A stretch of 64,000 bases of DNA from Selenomonas sp. F0473. Lineage in GTDB: Bacteria > Bacillota > Negativicutes > Selenomonadales > Selenomonadaceae. Of the stretch, positions 16,694 through 24,852 are shown piece by piece. Made by a program: the position numbers and the translations under genes. The first letter of the stretch is position 1; each line of letters opens with the position of its first letter. The stretch spans positions 655,280 to 719,279 of the forward strand of contig NZ_JH992902.1 of assembly GCF_000315545.1 (NCBI RefSeq). The letters are read 5' to 3'. The notes beneath the pieces were generated by a model, which ran no database searches, was not told where the DNA came from, and saw only the letters and a list, made by a program, of their open reading frames with translations.

Positions 16694-17320
16694 TTAGGCA
16701 GAGTCGGCCCCGCTTCCCTGCAATTCCTCGACGTGCACGATTCGCGTGCATATCCGCTCGGCTAGATGTTCGTTGTGGGTGATCGCAAGCAGCGTCATAT
16801 CGTGCGCCGCCGCTTCCCGAGAGATGACCGACCAAATCTGTGACTGCGTGATCGGATCGAGGCTCGCCGTAATCTCATCGGCAACAAGAACGCGTGTCGT
16901 CGGACACAGCGCCCGCAGGATCGAGAGGCGCTGCAGCTGTCCGCCGGAGAGTTCGTGCGGGAAGCGTGAAAGCCAACGTTCCTCCGCACCGATTGCGGTG
17001 AAGAGTTCGGCGGGAATATCCCACGCCTCGGAAAGCGTTTTCCCAAGTTTCCACCGCGGATCCATCGCTTTCTCCGGATGCTGGTAGACGAGCTGGATCG
17101 GACAGTATCCGCCCGTCGGGACCGGCTTTCCGTCCAGCGTGACCGTTCCGCTCTGCATCGGCAGATACCCCGCGAGCAGGAGCGCGAGCGTGCTTTTCCC
17201 ATAGCCGCTCGGTCCAAGGAGCGCGACGCGTTCGCCGCGTGCGATCTCGAGCGAGACATGTTGGAGGACGGGCGGCATATCTGCACCATATCGATAGGAT
17301 ACATCCCGTATAGACAGCAT
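16694..17320 (-). CDS. ABC importer ATP-binding protein (peptide/nickel type, second NBD)
   Basis: ATPase of the importer encoded upstream. The ATG at 17320 follows GGGAGG by 8 bp; a GTG nine bases earlier lies inside the ribosome site. The 208-residue protein has Walker A GPSGYGKST near residue 37, signature LSGGQLQRLSIL, Walker B VLVADEITASLD and the switch His in AITHNEHL. It lacks the C-terminal extension found in many OppF/DppF proteins. It is the last gene of the five-gene operon and ends just before a strong terminator. Confidence 0.9.
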   Translation of the reverse strand: MLSIRDVSYRYGADMPPVLQHVSLEIARGERVALLGPSGYGKSTLALLLAGYLPMQSGTVTLDGKPVPTGGYCPIQLVYQHPEKAMDPRWKLGKTLSEAWDIPAELFTAIGAEERWLSRFPHELSGGQLQRLSILRALCPTTRVLVADEITASLDPITQSQIWSVISREAAAHDMTLLAITHNEHLAERICTRIVHVEELQGSGADSA

Positions 17321-17321
17321 G

Positions 17322-18143
17322 TTACGCACCTCCCGCCGCAGTCATCCGCCGCACTTCTTCCGCCGTATAGCAGGCAAAGCCGTTCTGCGGCAGCGCGCGA
17401 TAGAGCGCACGCGTATACGGATGTGCGAGCGCCGTGCCGTCGCCGCGAAACGCCGCGGCCGGAACCATATCGACAGTACGCCCCTCATAAAATACGGCAA
17501 CGGTATCGGCAACCTCCACCGCTAGGTCGATATCATGCGTGATCAGCAGCACGCCTTTGCCCGTGTCCGCGAGTTCGCGCAAGATCCGCAGCGCCGCGGC
17601 GGCGCTCCCGACATCCATGCCGGGCGTCGGTTCGTCGGCGATGATCAGCGCCGCATCCGTAATCACGGCGGTTGAAAAGAGCACGCGGCGCGCCATCCCG
17701 CCCGAAAGCTGGAACGGGTACAGATCGGCGACATGCGCGTCCAAATGCAGACGGCGCAGCGTCGCCTCCATATCCTCCTGCGATCCATGCAGCCCGCGTA
17801 CCTGCGCCCCGACACGCATCAGCGGATCGAGATAGGTCACGGACTGGGGGATCAGCGCGAGCTCCCGTCCGCGCAGTTCTTTCTGCCGCGCCGCATCCAA
17901 GGGCGCGCCGCGGTAACGCATCTCCCCGGCCGTGACGGCATTGTAGGGCAGGATCCCCAGGACGGCATGGGCGAGCAGACTTTTGCCGGAACCGCTCGCA
18001 CCGACGACGGCAATGATCTCGCCGCGATGCAGGCGCAGGCTGACGTCGTTGACCCCTGCCGACATCATGTGTGTCAGCGCATTCCGGTACATACGGAAGG
18101 ATACCGACAAATGATCGACTTCCAAAAGCATCTCACCGGTCAT
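17322..18143 (-). CDS. ABC importer ATP-binding protein (DppD/NikD-like)
   Basis: First of two ATPases of the importer. Walker A GASGSGKS, signature LSGGMARRVLFS and Walker B LIIADEPTPGMD are all present in the 273-residue product. The ATG at 18143 is preferred because an ATG two codons earlier abuts the ribosome site GGGGGG directly. Its stop lies 1 bp from the start of the second ATPase, so the two are translationally linked. Confidence 0.9.
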   Translation of the reverse strand: MTGEMLLEVDHLSVSFRMYRNALTHMMSAGVNDVSLRLHRGEIIAVVGASGSGKSLLAHAVLGILPYNAVTAGEMRYRGAPLDAARQKELRGRELALIPQSVTYLDPLMRVGAQVRGLHGSQEDMEATLRRLHLDAHVADLYPFQLSGGMARRVLFSTAVITDAALIIADEPTPGMDVGSAAAALRILRELADTGKGVLLITHDIDLAVEVADTVAVFYEGRTVDMVPAAAFRGDGTALAHPYTRALYRALPQNGFACYTAEEVRRMTAAGGA

Positions 18144-18154
18144 ATGCATCCCCC

Positions 18155-19006
18155 CTATTCCTGTCCGTGCTGCGGGTCAATCAGTTCGCGCAGCGCCGTA
18201 CCCAGGCGGTCAAATACCAATACCACGACAAGCAGCAAAAATCCCGGGAAGAATGCCAGCCACCACATGCCGAGGGCAAGATAGCGCATGGATTCCGAAA
18301 GGATAATGCCGATCGCGGGCATATCGAGCGGCAGGCCGTAGCCGAGAAAGCTCACCGCCGCCTCATGCATGATCGCATGGGGAAAGAGCAGCACAAGCCC
18401 GATGATATACTGCGGCAGCACATGCGGCACAAAATGCCGCCGTGCCACGGCAAACCACGAATGCCCGTACCGGCGCGCCGCCATAATGTACGGCTCCGTG
18501 CGGAGCTGCATCACCTCGGCGCGGATCACACGGGTCAGGCGCGGCCAATGGGTCACAATGACGCCGATGGAGACCCCCGTGACGCCGCCGCCCAGCATAA
18601 CCGAGATCATCAGGATCAAAAGAATATGCGGAATCCCCATGCAGAGATCCACGAGCCAGAGGACGAACTGATCCACCTTGCCCCCAAAGGCGGCGGACAG
18701 CGTTCCCAGGAGCAGCGCAATGCACGAACTGAAGAACGCCGCGCCGAACCCAATCTGCAGGCTGATCGACATGCCCTTGACCGAGCGGGCAAACATGTCC
18801 CGCCCCATATAGTCGGTGCCAAAGAGATGCGCCGGCGACGGCGCAAGGTTTTTCTGCCCGTAGTCTACCGCGTAAGCGCTTTCCGGCATTGTGACGCCGC
18901 AGAAGAACAGCCCCAGAATAAAGACTGCCGCGGCCACCGCAAAAATCAGATACCGCCGCCGCAGATTCAGCCCCTCTGCGGCGGGCAGTGCATGTTCCTT
19001 CATCAT
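18155..19006 (-). CDS. ABC importer permease (DppC/NikC-like)
   Basis: Inner-membrane permease. The 283-residue protein starts with a cytoplasmic stretch and one hydrophobic segment (residues 20-40), then LFGTDYMGRDMFARSVKGMS, a standard segment of DppC/NikC permeases, and five further hydrophobic segments with the EAA loop (AARRYGHSWFAVARRHF). It overlaps the upstream permease gene by 4 bp (ATGA). Confidence 0.92.
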   Translation of the reverse strand: MMKEHALPAAEGLNLRRRYLIFAVAAAVFILGLFFCGVTMPESAYAVDYGQKNLAPSPAHLFGTDYMGRDMFARSVKGMSISLQIGFGAAFFSSCIALLLGTLSAAFGGKVDQFVLWLVDLCMGIPHILLILMISVMLGGGVTGVSIGVIVTHWPRLTRVIRAEVMQLRTEPYIMAARRYGHSWFAVARRHFVPHVLPQYIIGLVLLFPHAIMHEAAVSFLGYGLPLDMPAIGIILSESMRYLALGMWWLAFFPGFLLLVVVLVFDRLGTALRELIDPQHGQE

Positions 19007-19989
19007 GGCGCCTCCCTCCCCTCACGCAGGCGGGGATCGGCGACGCCGTACAGGATGTTCGCAATGAGATTGCCCGCAAAGACGAATACGGCGCTGAAGA
19101 TCGCGATGCCGAGCAGCAGCGAGAGGTCGCCGCGCAGTCCGGCGAGGGTCACCGTGCCGCCGAGACCGGGATAGGAAAACACCGTCTCCGCGAGGATCGC
19201 CCCGCCGAACAGCTCGTTGAACGAAGCGAACTGGAGCGTAATCGCCGGCAGAATGATATTGCGCAGCCCGTGCCGGCACACGCGCTGCCGGAGGGATTCG
19301 CCGCGCGCCTCGGCAAAGAGCATATAATTTGTGCCCATGACTTCGAGCAGCTTCTCCCGCGTCTGGAGCGTGATCGACGAGATCCCCGTCACGCTGAGCG
19401 TCAGCGCCGGCAGAACCAAATGCCGGATCTGATCCGCCATCGTCACTTCCTCGTGCAGTTTCCCGATGGGCGCCGCAAGCGCGAGCGGGAACCACTGCAG
19501 CTGCACCGAGAAAATCATCAGAAAGAGCAGCCCGAGCCAAAAGATCGGCACGGACACACAGAGCAGGGAAAATCCTTGAATCGCCTTGTCGAGCGCGCTG
19601 TCCTTGTACATCCCGGCCAACACGCCGAGCACGAAGCCGATGATGCCCGAGAGCGCCCACGCCGTCATCATGAGGAGCAGCGTCAGACGAAACTTCTCCC
19701 CGATGACCTCGAGCACAGGCGCCCGATAGATGAAGGACATGCCGAAATCCCCGTGCAGGATGTGCCCGCCCCACAGAAGGAAGCGGTCGAGCGGAGGCCG
19801 GTCAAAGCCCCAATACGCCGCGACCAGCGCATGCTGCTCCGCCGACGCAGTCTTGTTCGCGAAGTACGCGTCAATCGGGTCGATCGGCGAATTTGCAAGC
19901 AATATAAAGCTGACGATACTGACGGCGGCCAGCAGAAGGACCAGCCGCAGTGTGCTGCGCCCAAAGGCGCGTGCCATACGTTCCGTCAT
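19003..19989 (-). CDS. ABC importer permease (DppB/NikB-like)
   Basis: Inner-membrane permease partner of the DppC-like protein. The 328-residue protein has an N-terminal membrane segment, a periplasmic stretch with ANSPIDPIDAYF and HGDFGMSFIYRAPV, and five more membrane segments. The EAA-type loop FAEARGESLRQRVCRHGLRN precedes the conserved ETVFSYPGLGG. It starts 4 bp after the binding-protein stop, as expected for a single operon. Confidence 0.92.
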   Translation of the reverse strand: MTERMARAFGRSTLRLVLLLAAVSIVSFILLANSPIDPIDAYFANKTASAEQHALVAAYWGFDRPPLDRFLLWGGHILHGDFGMSFIYRAPVLEVIGEKFRLTLLLMMTAWALSGIIGFVLGVLAGMYKDSALDKAIQGFSLLCVSVPIFWLGLLFLMIFSVQLQWFPLALAAPIGKLHEEVTMADQIRHLVLPALTLSVTGISSITLQTREKLLEVMGTNYMLFAEARGESLRQRVCRHGLRNIILPAITLQFASFNELFGGAILAETVFSYPGLGGTVTLAGLRGDLSLLLGIAIFSAVFVFAGNLIANILYGVADPRLREGREAP

Positions 19990-19993
19990 ATGC

Positions 19994-21574
19994 TTACTTC
20001 CACTGCCATTCGTCGAGGTTGGCGAGGATGCCCATGCCCTGTCCGCGTTCGCCTACCCGCAGCTTGCCGATATCCAAACGGTCATTGACAAAATACGGCA
20101 CCTGCACCGTCGCGATCCAAAGATACGGGAGATCGACCTTCGGCCCCGTCACGCCGTCCCACTGCGCCGCCTTAAACTCGCGCAGCGCCTCTTCGTTCGA
20201 CGTTGCCGCCATCGCCTTGTCGATATGCATATCGACCGTCGGGTTATGATAAACTGCCGGATTGTTGATGACATTGACGCCGATCTGGGACGAGTGGAAG
20301 TAGTTGTAGAGCGCCTGCGGCGTGTAGTCGCCGAACGCCCACGTCGTCGGGATATTGCGCGCCGCCTTGCGTGCCTCCGACCACGGCGTCGACTTCGCGA
20401 CGATGTTGATGCCGAGTTTTTTCGCATCGTCTGCGAGCGCGACCGCCGTATTGTACCGCTGCAGGTCGTTCGCGCGCCCGTTGATGACGAACTCCGCCTT
20501 TACGCCGTTCTTCTCGCGGATGCCGTCGCCGTCCGTGTCCTTCCAGCCCGCGTCCTCGAGAATCTGTTTCGCCTCGTCCACGCGGTTGTCCGGCTCCTGC
20601 AGATCGTTGTTCGCCCACGCCAGCGCCTCGGCAAAGTTCATCGTCGGTTTTGCAAATCCGCCGAGCCCGTTCTCGATGATCGTCCTGCGGTCGATGCCGA
20701 TGTTCAGCGCACGGCGGATCGCCGGATCGCTCGTGACATTGTTGCCGATGAGCGCGCCGTTTTCCTCATGCTCCGGCACCTGCGGCAGGTTGATGCAGAA
20801 GCTGTCGATCGAGTCCATGAGCACCAGCTTCATGTTCGGCACAGTCGCGCCCGCGAATTCGGGCGGGGCAAAGATCAGATCCACCTGCCCCGACTGCGCG
20901 GCCGCGAGCACCGCGTCGTCGCCGAGGTTCAGCACCGTGACCTTCTTCAGCTTCGGCTTGTCTCCATAGTAATACTCGTTCGGCTCCATGATGAGCTGTT
21001 GTTCCTTTTGGAACGAGACCACCTTCCACGGTCCGCTGCCGACCGGCGCCGCCGCATAGCCTTCCTTGTAGGCATGTTTCGGCACGATGCCGAGGCTCGC
21101 CGCCGTCTCGAGGAACACCGACCACGGCTTCGTCAGCGTGAACTCCACCTGCGTCGGCGAAAGCGCACGCGCCGACGCCAGCGCCGTCAGATCGACCGCG
21201 CCGCCGGCAGCCTTTGCCGTCTCATAGGTAAAGACGACGTCCTCCGCCGTCACCGGCTGTCCGTCCGAGAACTTCGCGTCGTTGCGCAGGGTAAATACAT
21301 ACTGCATCCCGTCGGGCGACTGTTTGACATCCGTCGCGAGATCTTTGACGAGGTTGTTGTCCGCATCGTGCCCCATGAGCGCGCTGTGGAACGGATCCGG
21401 CCCCCAGAGGCCCCAGCCCGCCGTCGGGTCAAAGCCCTCGCCGACCATATATTTGCCGACCGAGATCACGATCTCCCCTTTGTCGGCGCGCTCGTTCTTC
21501 GGCTGCTCCGTCCCTGTGCAACCGACCGCAAGCAGCATCATTGCCGCGATCAAACACGTACAAAGTTTTTTCAT
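19994..21574 (-). CDS. Substrate-binding lipoprotein of a peptide/nickel-type ABC importer
   Basis: Family 5 extracytoplasmic binding protein, 526 residues. A lipoprotein signal peptide ends in LLAVGC with Cys19 as the lipid-anchored residue. The mature part has the family segments VFTLRNDAKFSDGQPVTAED and RRALNIGIDRRTII. Similarity to both peptide and nickel binders is evident, and the ligand is not readable from sequence. Short ATPases without long extensions fit nickel/cobalt systems somewhat better than classic Dpp, but this is weak. It is the first gene of the operon. Confidence 0.9.
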   Translation of the reverse strand: MKKLCTCLIAAMMLLAVGCTGTEQPKNERADKGEIVISVGKYMVGEGFDPTAGWGLWGPDPFHSALMGHDADNNLVKDLATDVKQSPDGMQYVFTLRNDAKFSDGQPVTAEDVVFTYETAKAAGGAVDLTALASARALSPTQVEFTLTKPWSVFLETAASLGIVPKHAYKEGYAAAPVGSGPWKVVSFQKEQQLIMEPNEYYYGDKPKLKKVTVLNLGDDAVLAAAQSGQVDLIFAPPEFAGATVPNMKLVLMDSIDSFCINLPQVPEHEENGALIGNNVTSDPAIRRALNIGIDRRTIIENGLGGFAKPTMNFAEALAWANNDLQEPDNRVDEAKQILEDAGWKDTDGDGIREKNGVKAEFVINGRANDLQRYNTAVALADDAKKLGINIVAKSTPWSEARKAARNIPTTWAFGDYTPQALYNYFHSSQIGVNVINNPAVYHNPTVDMHIDKAMAATSNEEALREFKAAQWDGVTGPKVDLPYLWIATVQVPYFVNDRLDIGKLRVGERGQGMGILANLDEWQWK

Positions 21575-21707
21575 CGATAAATCCTTTCTTCAAATCCTAT
21601 GAATTTTACGTCTCTCGGCGTCGAAAGCTGACTCCCCCCCTTTGCGCGACTTATATTGGGCACACCTTCGACATTGCTCTATCTTTTTCGGTTTCATCTT
21701 CCATATC

Positions 21708-21735
21708 ATTGTAACAGGTTTCGAAAAGACGTCAA
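21708..21735 (-). promoter_or_regulatory. Promoter of the ABC importer operon
   Basis: On the minus strand TTGACG (21735-21730), 16-bp spacer, TACAAT (21713-21708). This leaves a leader of about 125 nt before the binding-protein ATG. No known riboswitch was recognised in that leader. Confidence 0.65.
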
Positions 21736-21781
21736 TCGTTGAAAATGAAAATCTATTATTTTCTCTTTTACGCTTTCTATT

Positions 21782-21810
21782 TTGCACGCTCATCTGTTCT
21801 ATGATATAAT
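21782..21810 (+). promoter_or_regulatory. Promoter of the Crp/Fnr regulator gene
   Basis: TTGCAC (21782-21787), 17-bp spacer, TATAAT (21805-21810). The start point would lie near 21817, about 30 nt before the ATG at 21848. It is divergent from the importer promoter, about 50 bp away. Confidence 0.75.
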
Positions 21811-21847
21811 GATGAAAATATTTCTCTCTCCGTGCAAAGGAGCACAC

Positions 21848-22546
21848 ATGGCGACGAACGACACGAAAAATGCCGCGCAGATTCTCGCGACGACGTCCCT
21901 CGCGGAAGGGATGAACGAGGAGGATCTTGAGGATCTGCTCGCCTCTGCGGAAGTTGCGCTGCGCACCTATCCGAAGGGTGCGATGATCTTCCACGACGGC
22001 GATATGCCCCGTTCGCTTTACATTCTGCTCGAGGGCGAGGTGCATATCCTCAAGGACACCTATTCCGGACGCCGGATCTTCATCTCCGAGATCGACCGGC
22101 CGGGCGATATGTTCGGCGAGGTCTACGAGGTGCTGCGCCGCCCCTACGACATGTATGTCCGTGCCGTAACGAAGGTGAGCCTGCTCGAAGTGTCGAGCCG
22201 TCTCTTCACCCTCGATGTCGGCACGGCGCCGCACCGCAGCGCGCTCATCGTCCAGCGCAATCTCATGAAAATCTTTGCGGGCAAAGCATACGCGATGCAT
22301 ACCAAACTCAAAATCCTCGCAAGCGGCACGCTGCGCGAAAAGATTGTGCGCTATCTCTTCCCCCATGTCGACGCGGACGGCAGCGTCACGCTCACGGCCA
22401 GCCGCGAGTTTATCGCCGCATACCTCGCCGTCAGCCGCCCGTCCCTCTCGCGCGAACTGAGCGCCATGCAGCGCGAGGGCATCATCGAGGCAACGGGGCG
22501 CAATATCCGCGTACTCGACATGGACGTATTCGAATCGTATTTGTGA
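21848..22546 (+). CDS. Crp/Fnr-family transcriptional regulator
   Basis: The 232-residue protein has an N-terminal cyclic-nucleotide-binding-like beta-roll (about 10-130, FHDGDMPRSLYILLEGEVHI) and a C-terminal winged helix (about 150-225) with recognition segment VSRPSLSRELSAMQREGII. The N-terminus has no cysteines, so it is not an Fnr-type iron-sulfur sensor. The start follows AAAGGAG and lies downstream of the promoter. Divergent arrangement with the importer operon suggests that it controls the importer, which is inference from position. Confidence 0.92.
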   Translation: MATNDTKNAAQILATTSLAEGMNEEDLEDLLASAEVALRTYPKGAMIFHDGDMPRSLYILLEGEVHILKDTYSGRRIFISEIDRPGDMFGEVYEVLRRPYDMYVRAVTKVSLLEVSSRLFTLDVGTAPHRSALIVQRNLMKIFAGKAYAMHTKLKILASGTLREKIVRYLFPHVDADGSVTLTASREFIAAYLAVSRPSLSRELSAMQREGIIEATGRNIRVLDMDVFESYL

Positions 22547-22555
22547 CATAAAAAG

Positions 22556-22599
22556 ACGACTGCATCGACGTATTTTCACGTCGGTACAGTCGTTTTTTA
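22556..22599 (+). terminator. Terminator of the Crp/Fnr regulator gene
   Basis: Sixteen-base near-perfect inverted repeat (22556-22571 and 22578-22593, two wobble positions) with a 6-nt loop, followed by TTTTTTATT. Confidence 0.82.
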
Positions 22600-22620
22600 T
22601 TGGTTCAATCATATGGGGCT

Positions 22621-22914
22621 GCTATGCGCCAAAATCCCCCATCATACCGTAACCTGAGTGACGTGGAAGTTTGGATGCAGAGCAAGGAATAACGAGAATG
22701 CGAGCGACGGCGTAGTAAATTCCTAGCGAAGCATTTGATGTTATGACAACGCTGTGCGCAAAGATCACATTCCATCCGTAACCTGAGTGACGCGGAAGTT
22801 TGGATGCAGAGCAAGGAATTGAGGCGAACGCGAGGAAGGCGTAGCCAAAAACCTACGTCGACGAAGCGTTCGACGAAAATGACACAGCTATGCGCCAAAA
22901 TCCCGCGTCACGTC
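22621..22914. repeat. Imperfect tandem repeat, about 130-136 bp period, two full units and a partial third
   Basis: Units begin at 22621, 22751 and 22887 with GCTATGCGCCAAAATCCC or a close variant. Each full unit holds a 44-bp core, at 22647-22690 and 22776-22819, differing at one base (it begins CCGTAACCTGAGTGAC and ends GCAAGGAAT). After the core come looser GCGAG...GGCGTAG and CCTA...GACGAAGC segments. The third unit stops at the bioB stop codon. The minus strand is open for 97 codons and encodes a repeated SLLCIQTS-ASLRLR motif, but this follows from the DNA repeat and no ribosome site is seen. No gene is called in this 368-bp gap. Confidence 0.85.
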
Positions 22915-23925
22915 TCAACGAGCGCCGCAAGTACCTGTCATTTCACGACACTCCTCGTCTTTGTTCGTCATGCCGAGCTCGCGCAGGAGTTCCATATCCT
23001 CGGCAATGGTCGTGCCCGAGGTGGTGAGCATGTTGCCCGTGATGGATGCCGACGCGCCCGCGTGGAACGCTGTGGCGCCGTTCTCCGGCAGAAGTTTGCG
23101 CCCCGCGCCGAGGCGGATGTTCGCCGTCGGATTGATAAAGCGGAAGATCGCAATGGTGCGCAGGATGTCGTCGCCCGAGAGCGGCGCAAGGTGCTCGAGC
23201 GCCGTGCCCGGAATCGCCATCAGCGAGTTGATGGGAATGGACTCAATGCCGAGTTCCTGGAGCGCAAACGCCATCTCGAAGCGGTCGTCCCACGTCTCCC
23301 CCATGCCGATGATCCCGCCGGAGCAGACGCAGAGACCCTCCGCCTGCGCGTCCTTGATCGTGCGGATGCGGTCGGCATAAGTGTGCGTCGTGCAGATCTC
23401 GGGAAAGAAACGCTCCGAAGTCTCGATGTTGTGATGATAGCTCGTTACGCCGATTTCACGCAGGCGCCGCAGCTGCACGCGCGAGAGCAGGCCGTGGGAC
23501 GCGCAGAGATCAATCGACAGCGTCCGCTTAATCTCCTGATAGGTGGCAATCGCCTGCTCAAACTCCTTGCCGCTGAGCGCGCCGCCCGAGGTGACGATGG
23601 AGAAACGGTTCGCGCCTGCGTTCTGATTTGCCTTTGCGTGGGCGATAATCTCTTTCTGCGGAAGAAAACTATATGTGTCGACCCCCGTCTTGTGGCACGC
23701 CGCCTGTGCGCAGTATTTGCAGTTCTCGCCGCAGCGTCCGCTGCGCCCGTTCACGATCGTGCACAGATCGATGTGGTTGCCGCAGTACTGCCGCTGCAGT
23801 CGGTACGCCCCCTCCTGCAGTTCCTCAAGCGGCGCTTCGAGGAATTGTTCCCTGTCGTCATCGCGCCCGAGGCGATACCCCGCGATGATTTTCTGCGTGA
23901 GTTCTGCAATGTGTCCTTTGCGCAT
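22915..23925 (-). CDS. bioB: Biotin synthase
   Basis: Radical-SAM enzyme that inserts sulfur into dethiobiotin. The 336-residue protein has the SAM cluster motif Cys65-x3-Cys69-x2-Cys72 in GRCGENCKYCAQ, followed by family segments SYHHNIETSE and NIRLGAGR, the latter with the conserved Arg near the second cluster. The ATG at 23925 is the only good start. No other bio gene is adjacent, so the gene is monocistronic with its own promoter and operator-like palindrome. It suggests a complete or partial biotin pathway elsewhere in the genome. Confidence 0.95.
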   Translation of the reverse strand: MRKGHIAELTQKIIAGYRLGRDDDREQFLEAPLEELQEGAYRLQRQYCGNHIDLCTIVNGRSGRCGENCKYCAQAACHKTGVDTYSFLPQKEIIAHAKANQNAGANRFSIVTSGGALSGKEFEQAIATYQEIKRTLSIDLCASHGLLSRVQLRRLREIGVTSYHHNIETSERFFPEICTTHTYADRIRTIKDAQAEGLCVCSGGIIGMGETWDDRFEMAFALQELGIESIPINSLMAIPGTALEHLAPLSGDDILRTIAIFRFINPTANIRLGAGRKLLPENGATAFHAGASASITGNMLTTSGTTIAEDMELLRELGMTNKDEECREMTGTCGAR

Positions 23926-23967
23926 ACAAAAATCCCTGCCTTATCATAAACATTTTTTATCTCGTTT

Positions 23968-23996
23968 ATTATAAAGCAGGAATCGTATTCCGTCAA
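23968..23996 (-). promoter_or_regulatory. Promoter of bioB
   Basis: On the minus strand TTGACG (23996-23991), 17-bp spacer, TATAAT (23973-23968). The -35 box lies inside the palindrome at 23992-24012. Confidence 0.78.
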
Positions 23997-24012
23997 CTAA
24001 ATATTAGTTTAC
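23992..24012. promoter_or_regulatory. Palindromic operator candidate over the bioB -35 box
   Basis: On the plus strand GTCAACTAA, a 3-bp centre ATA, then TTAGTTTAC: nine-base arms with one mismatch. It covers most of the -35 hexamer, so a bound protein would block RNA polymerase. The spacing differs from the long-spaced BirA operators with GTTAAC-type half sites, so the repressor identity is open. Confidence 0.55.
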
Positions 24013-24021
24013 CGTTTACTT

Positions 24022-24852
24022 TTAACTTTCTTCGAGCAGCCCTCGCAGTTCCGCTTTCACAGGCTCCGCATGGACGCAGACCTCGCCGATAAAATCCGCA
24101 AGGTAATCGGAAAAAATTCCCTCACGCACACAGAGTTCGCGCAGCGCCGCAATACTCTCAGCCGGAGCGACGCCGTATTCGATACGGTGCAGGAGACGCG
24201 CGAGTTCCCGCCGGGTCTCGGCGGAGAAGAACGTCTTCAGATTTGCGGCGGCAGCCGTGCTGCGATCCGCCCGCACGAGCCATGTGCGCGTCGAGAGATC
24301 GTCGTTGAAGTTCGCAAATCCCTCCCGCGCCCATGCCGCACCGGCACCAGGATCGTCGTCCCGGTCGCCGGGCGTAAAGTAAATCTCCTTATAGAGCGCG
24401 TCGTTCAGCAGCCGCACGATCTCCGGCTTCGCGTAAAGGCGACGCTCTCCCCGCACGGGGAACTCTCCCGCGCGCAGCAGCTCGAGCACACGGTGATAAC
24501 GCACATTCGGGTATGCGGTGTAAAGCGTCCCCGTCTCCTTGAGCCTGCGGTTCAGCGCCGCCAGCACATCATAAGGTTCGTAGGCAAACTCGAGCACAAA
24601 CTCTGCGACAATCCGATCGAACATCTCCTCCGGGAACGGCAGCGGTTCTCTCTGCCAGTCCATCACGTGCCAACGAACGTCGAGCGCCGCCGCCGCTTCA
24701 TGTTCCGCCACTTCCGCATAGGGCGTCACGGCGTGGATCTCCGCATTCGGATAAAGCGCCTGCAGGTGCACGAGCTGCTCCGAACCGTCGATAACGAGGA
24801 TCGTCAGCGGCTCCGGACTTTCCGTGAGGAGGTCAATCAGCCGCGTCTTCAC
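24022..24852 (-). CDS. SAM-dependent methyltransferase-like protein
   Basis: A 276-residue protein whose first half looks like a class I methyltransferase: a beta-strand opening (LTILVIDGSEQLVHLQALYP), an acidic turn (VRWHVMDWQREPLPFPEE) and FDRIVAEFVLEFAYEPYDVL in the post-motif positions. The usual glycine-rich GxGxG is not obvious; IDGSE occupies that place, so SAM binding is uncertain. It overlaps the glycosyltransferase gene by 4 bp (ATGA), so the two are translated together. It may modify the same surface target, which is inference from the coupling. Confidence 0.7.
   Translation of the reverse strand: MKTRLIDLLTESPEPLTILVIDGSEQLVHLQALYPNAEIHAVTPYAEVAEHEAAAALDVRWHVMDWQREPLPFPEEMFDRIVAEFVLEFAYEPYDVLAALNRRLKETGTLYTAYPNVRYHRVLELLRAGEFPVRGERRLYAKPEIVRLLNDALYKEIYFTPGDRDDDPGAGAAWAREGFANFNDDLSTRTWLVRADRSTAAAANLKTFFSAETRRELARLLHRIEYGVAPAESIAALRELCVREGIFSDYLADFIGEVCVHAEPVKAELRGLLEES

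Noticed and set aside
16694-17320. Degenerate Walker A in the second ATPase of the ABC importer (GPSGYGKST)
   Set aside because: The Tyr is at a variable position of GxxGxGKST; all required residues are present.
21575-21707. Riboswitch in the importer leader
   Set aside because: The leader is about 125 nt but contains no cobalamin, NiCo or other riboswitch signature that I recognise.
22605-22898. A 97-codon minus-strand frame with a repeated SLLCIQTS-ASLRLR motif
   Set aside because: The internal repeat follows from the DNA repeat; there is no ribosome site and no conserved fold, so it is described as a repeat only.
22621-22914. Possible CRISPR array
   Set aside because: Only two full units with a period of about 130 bp and no regular spacers; no cas genes nearby.
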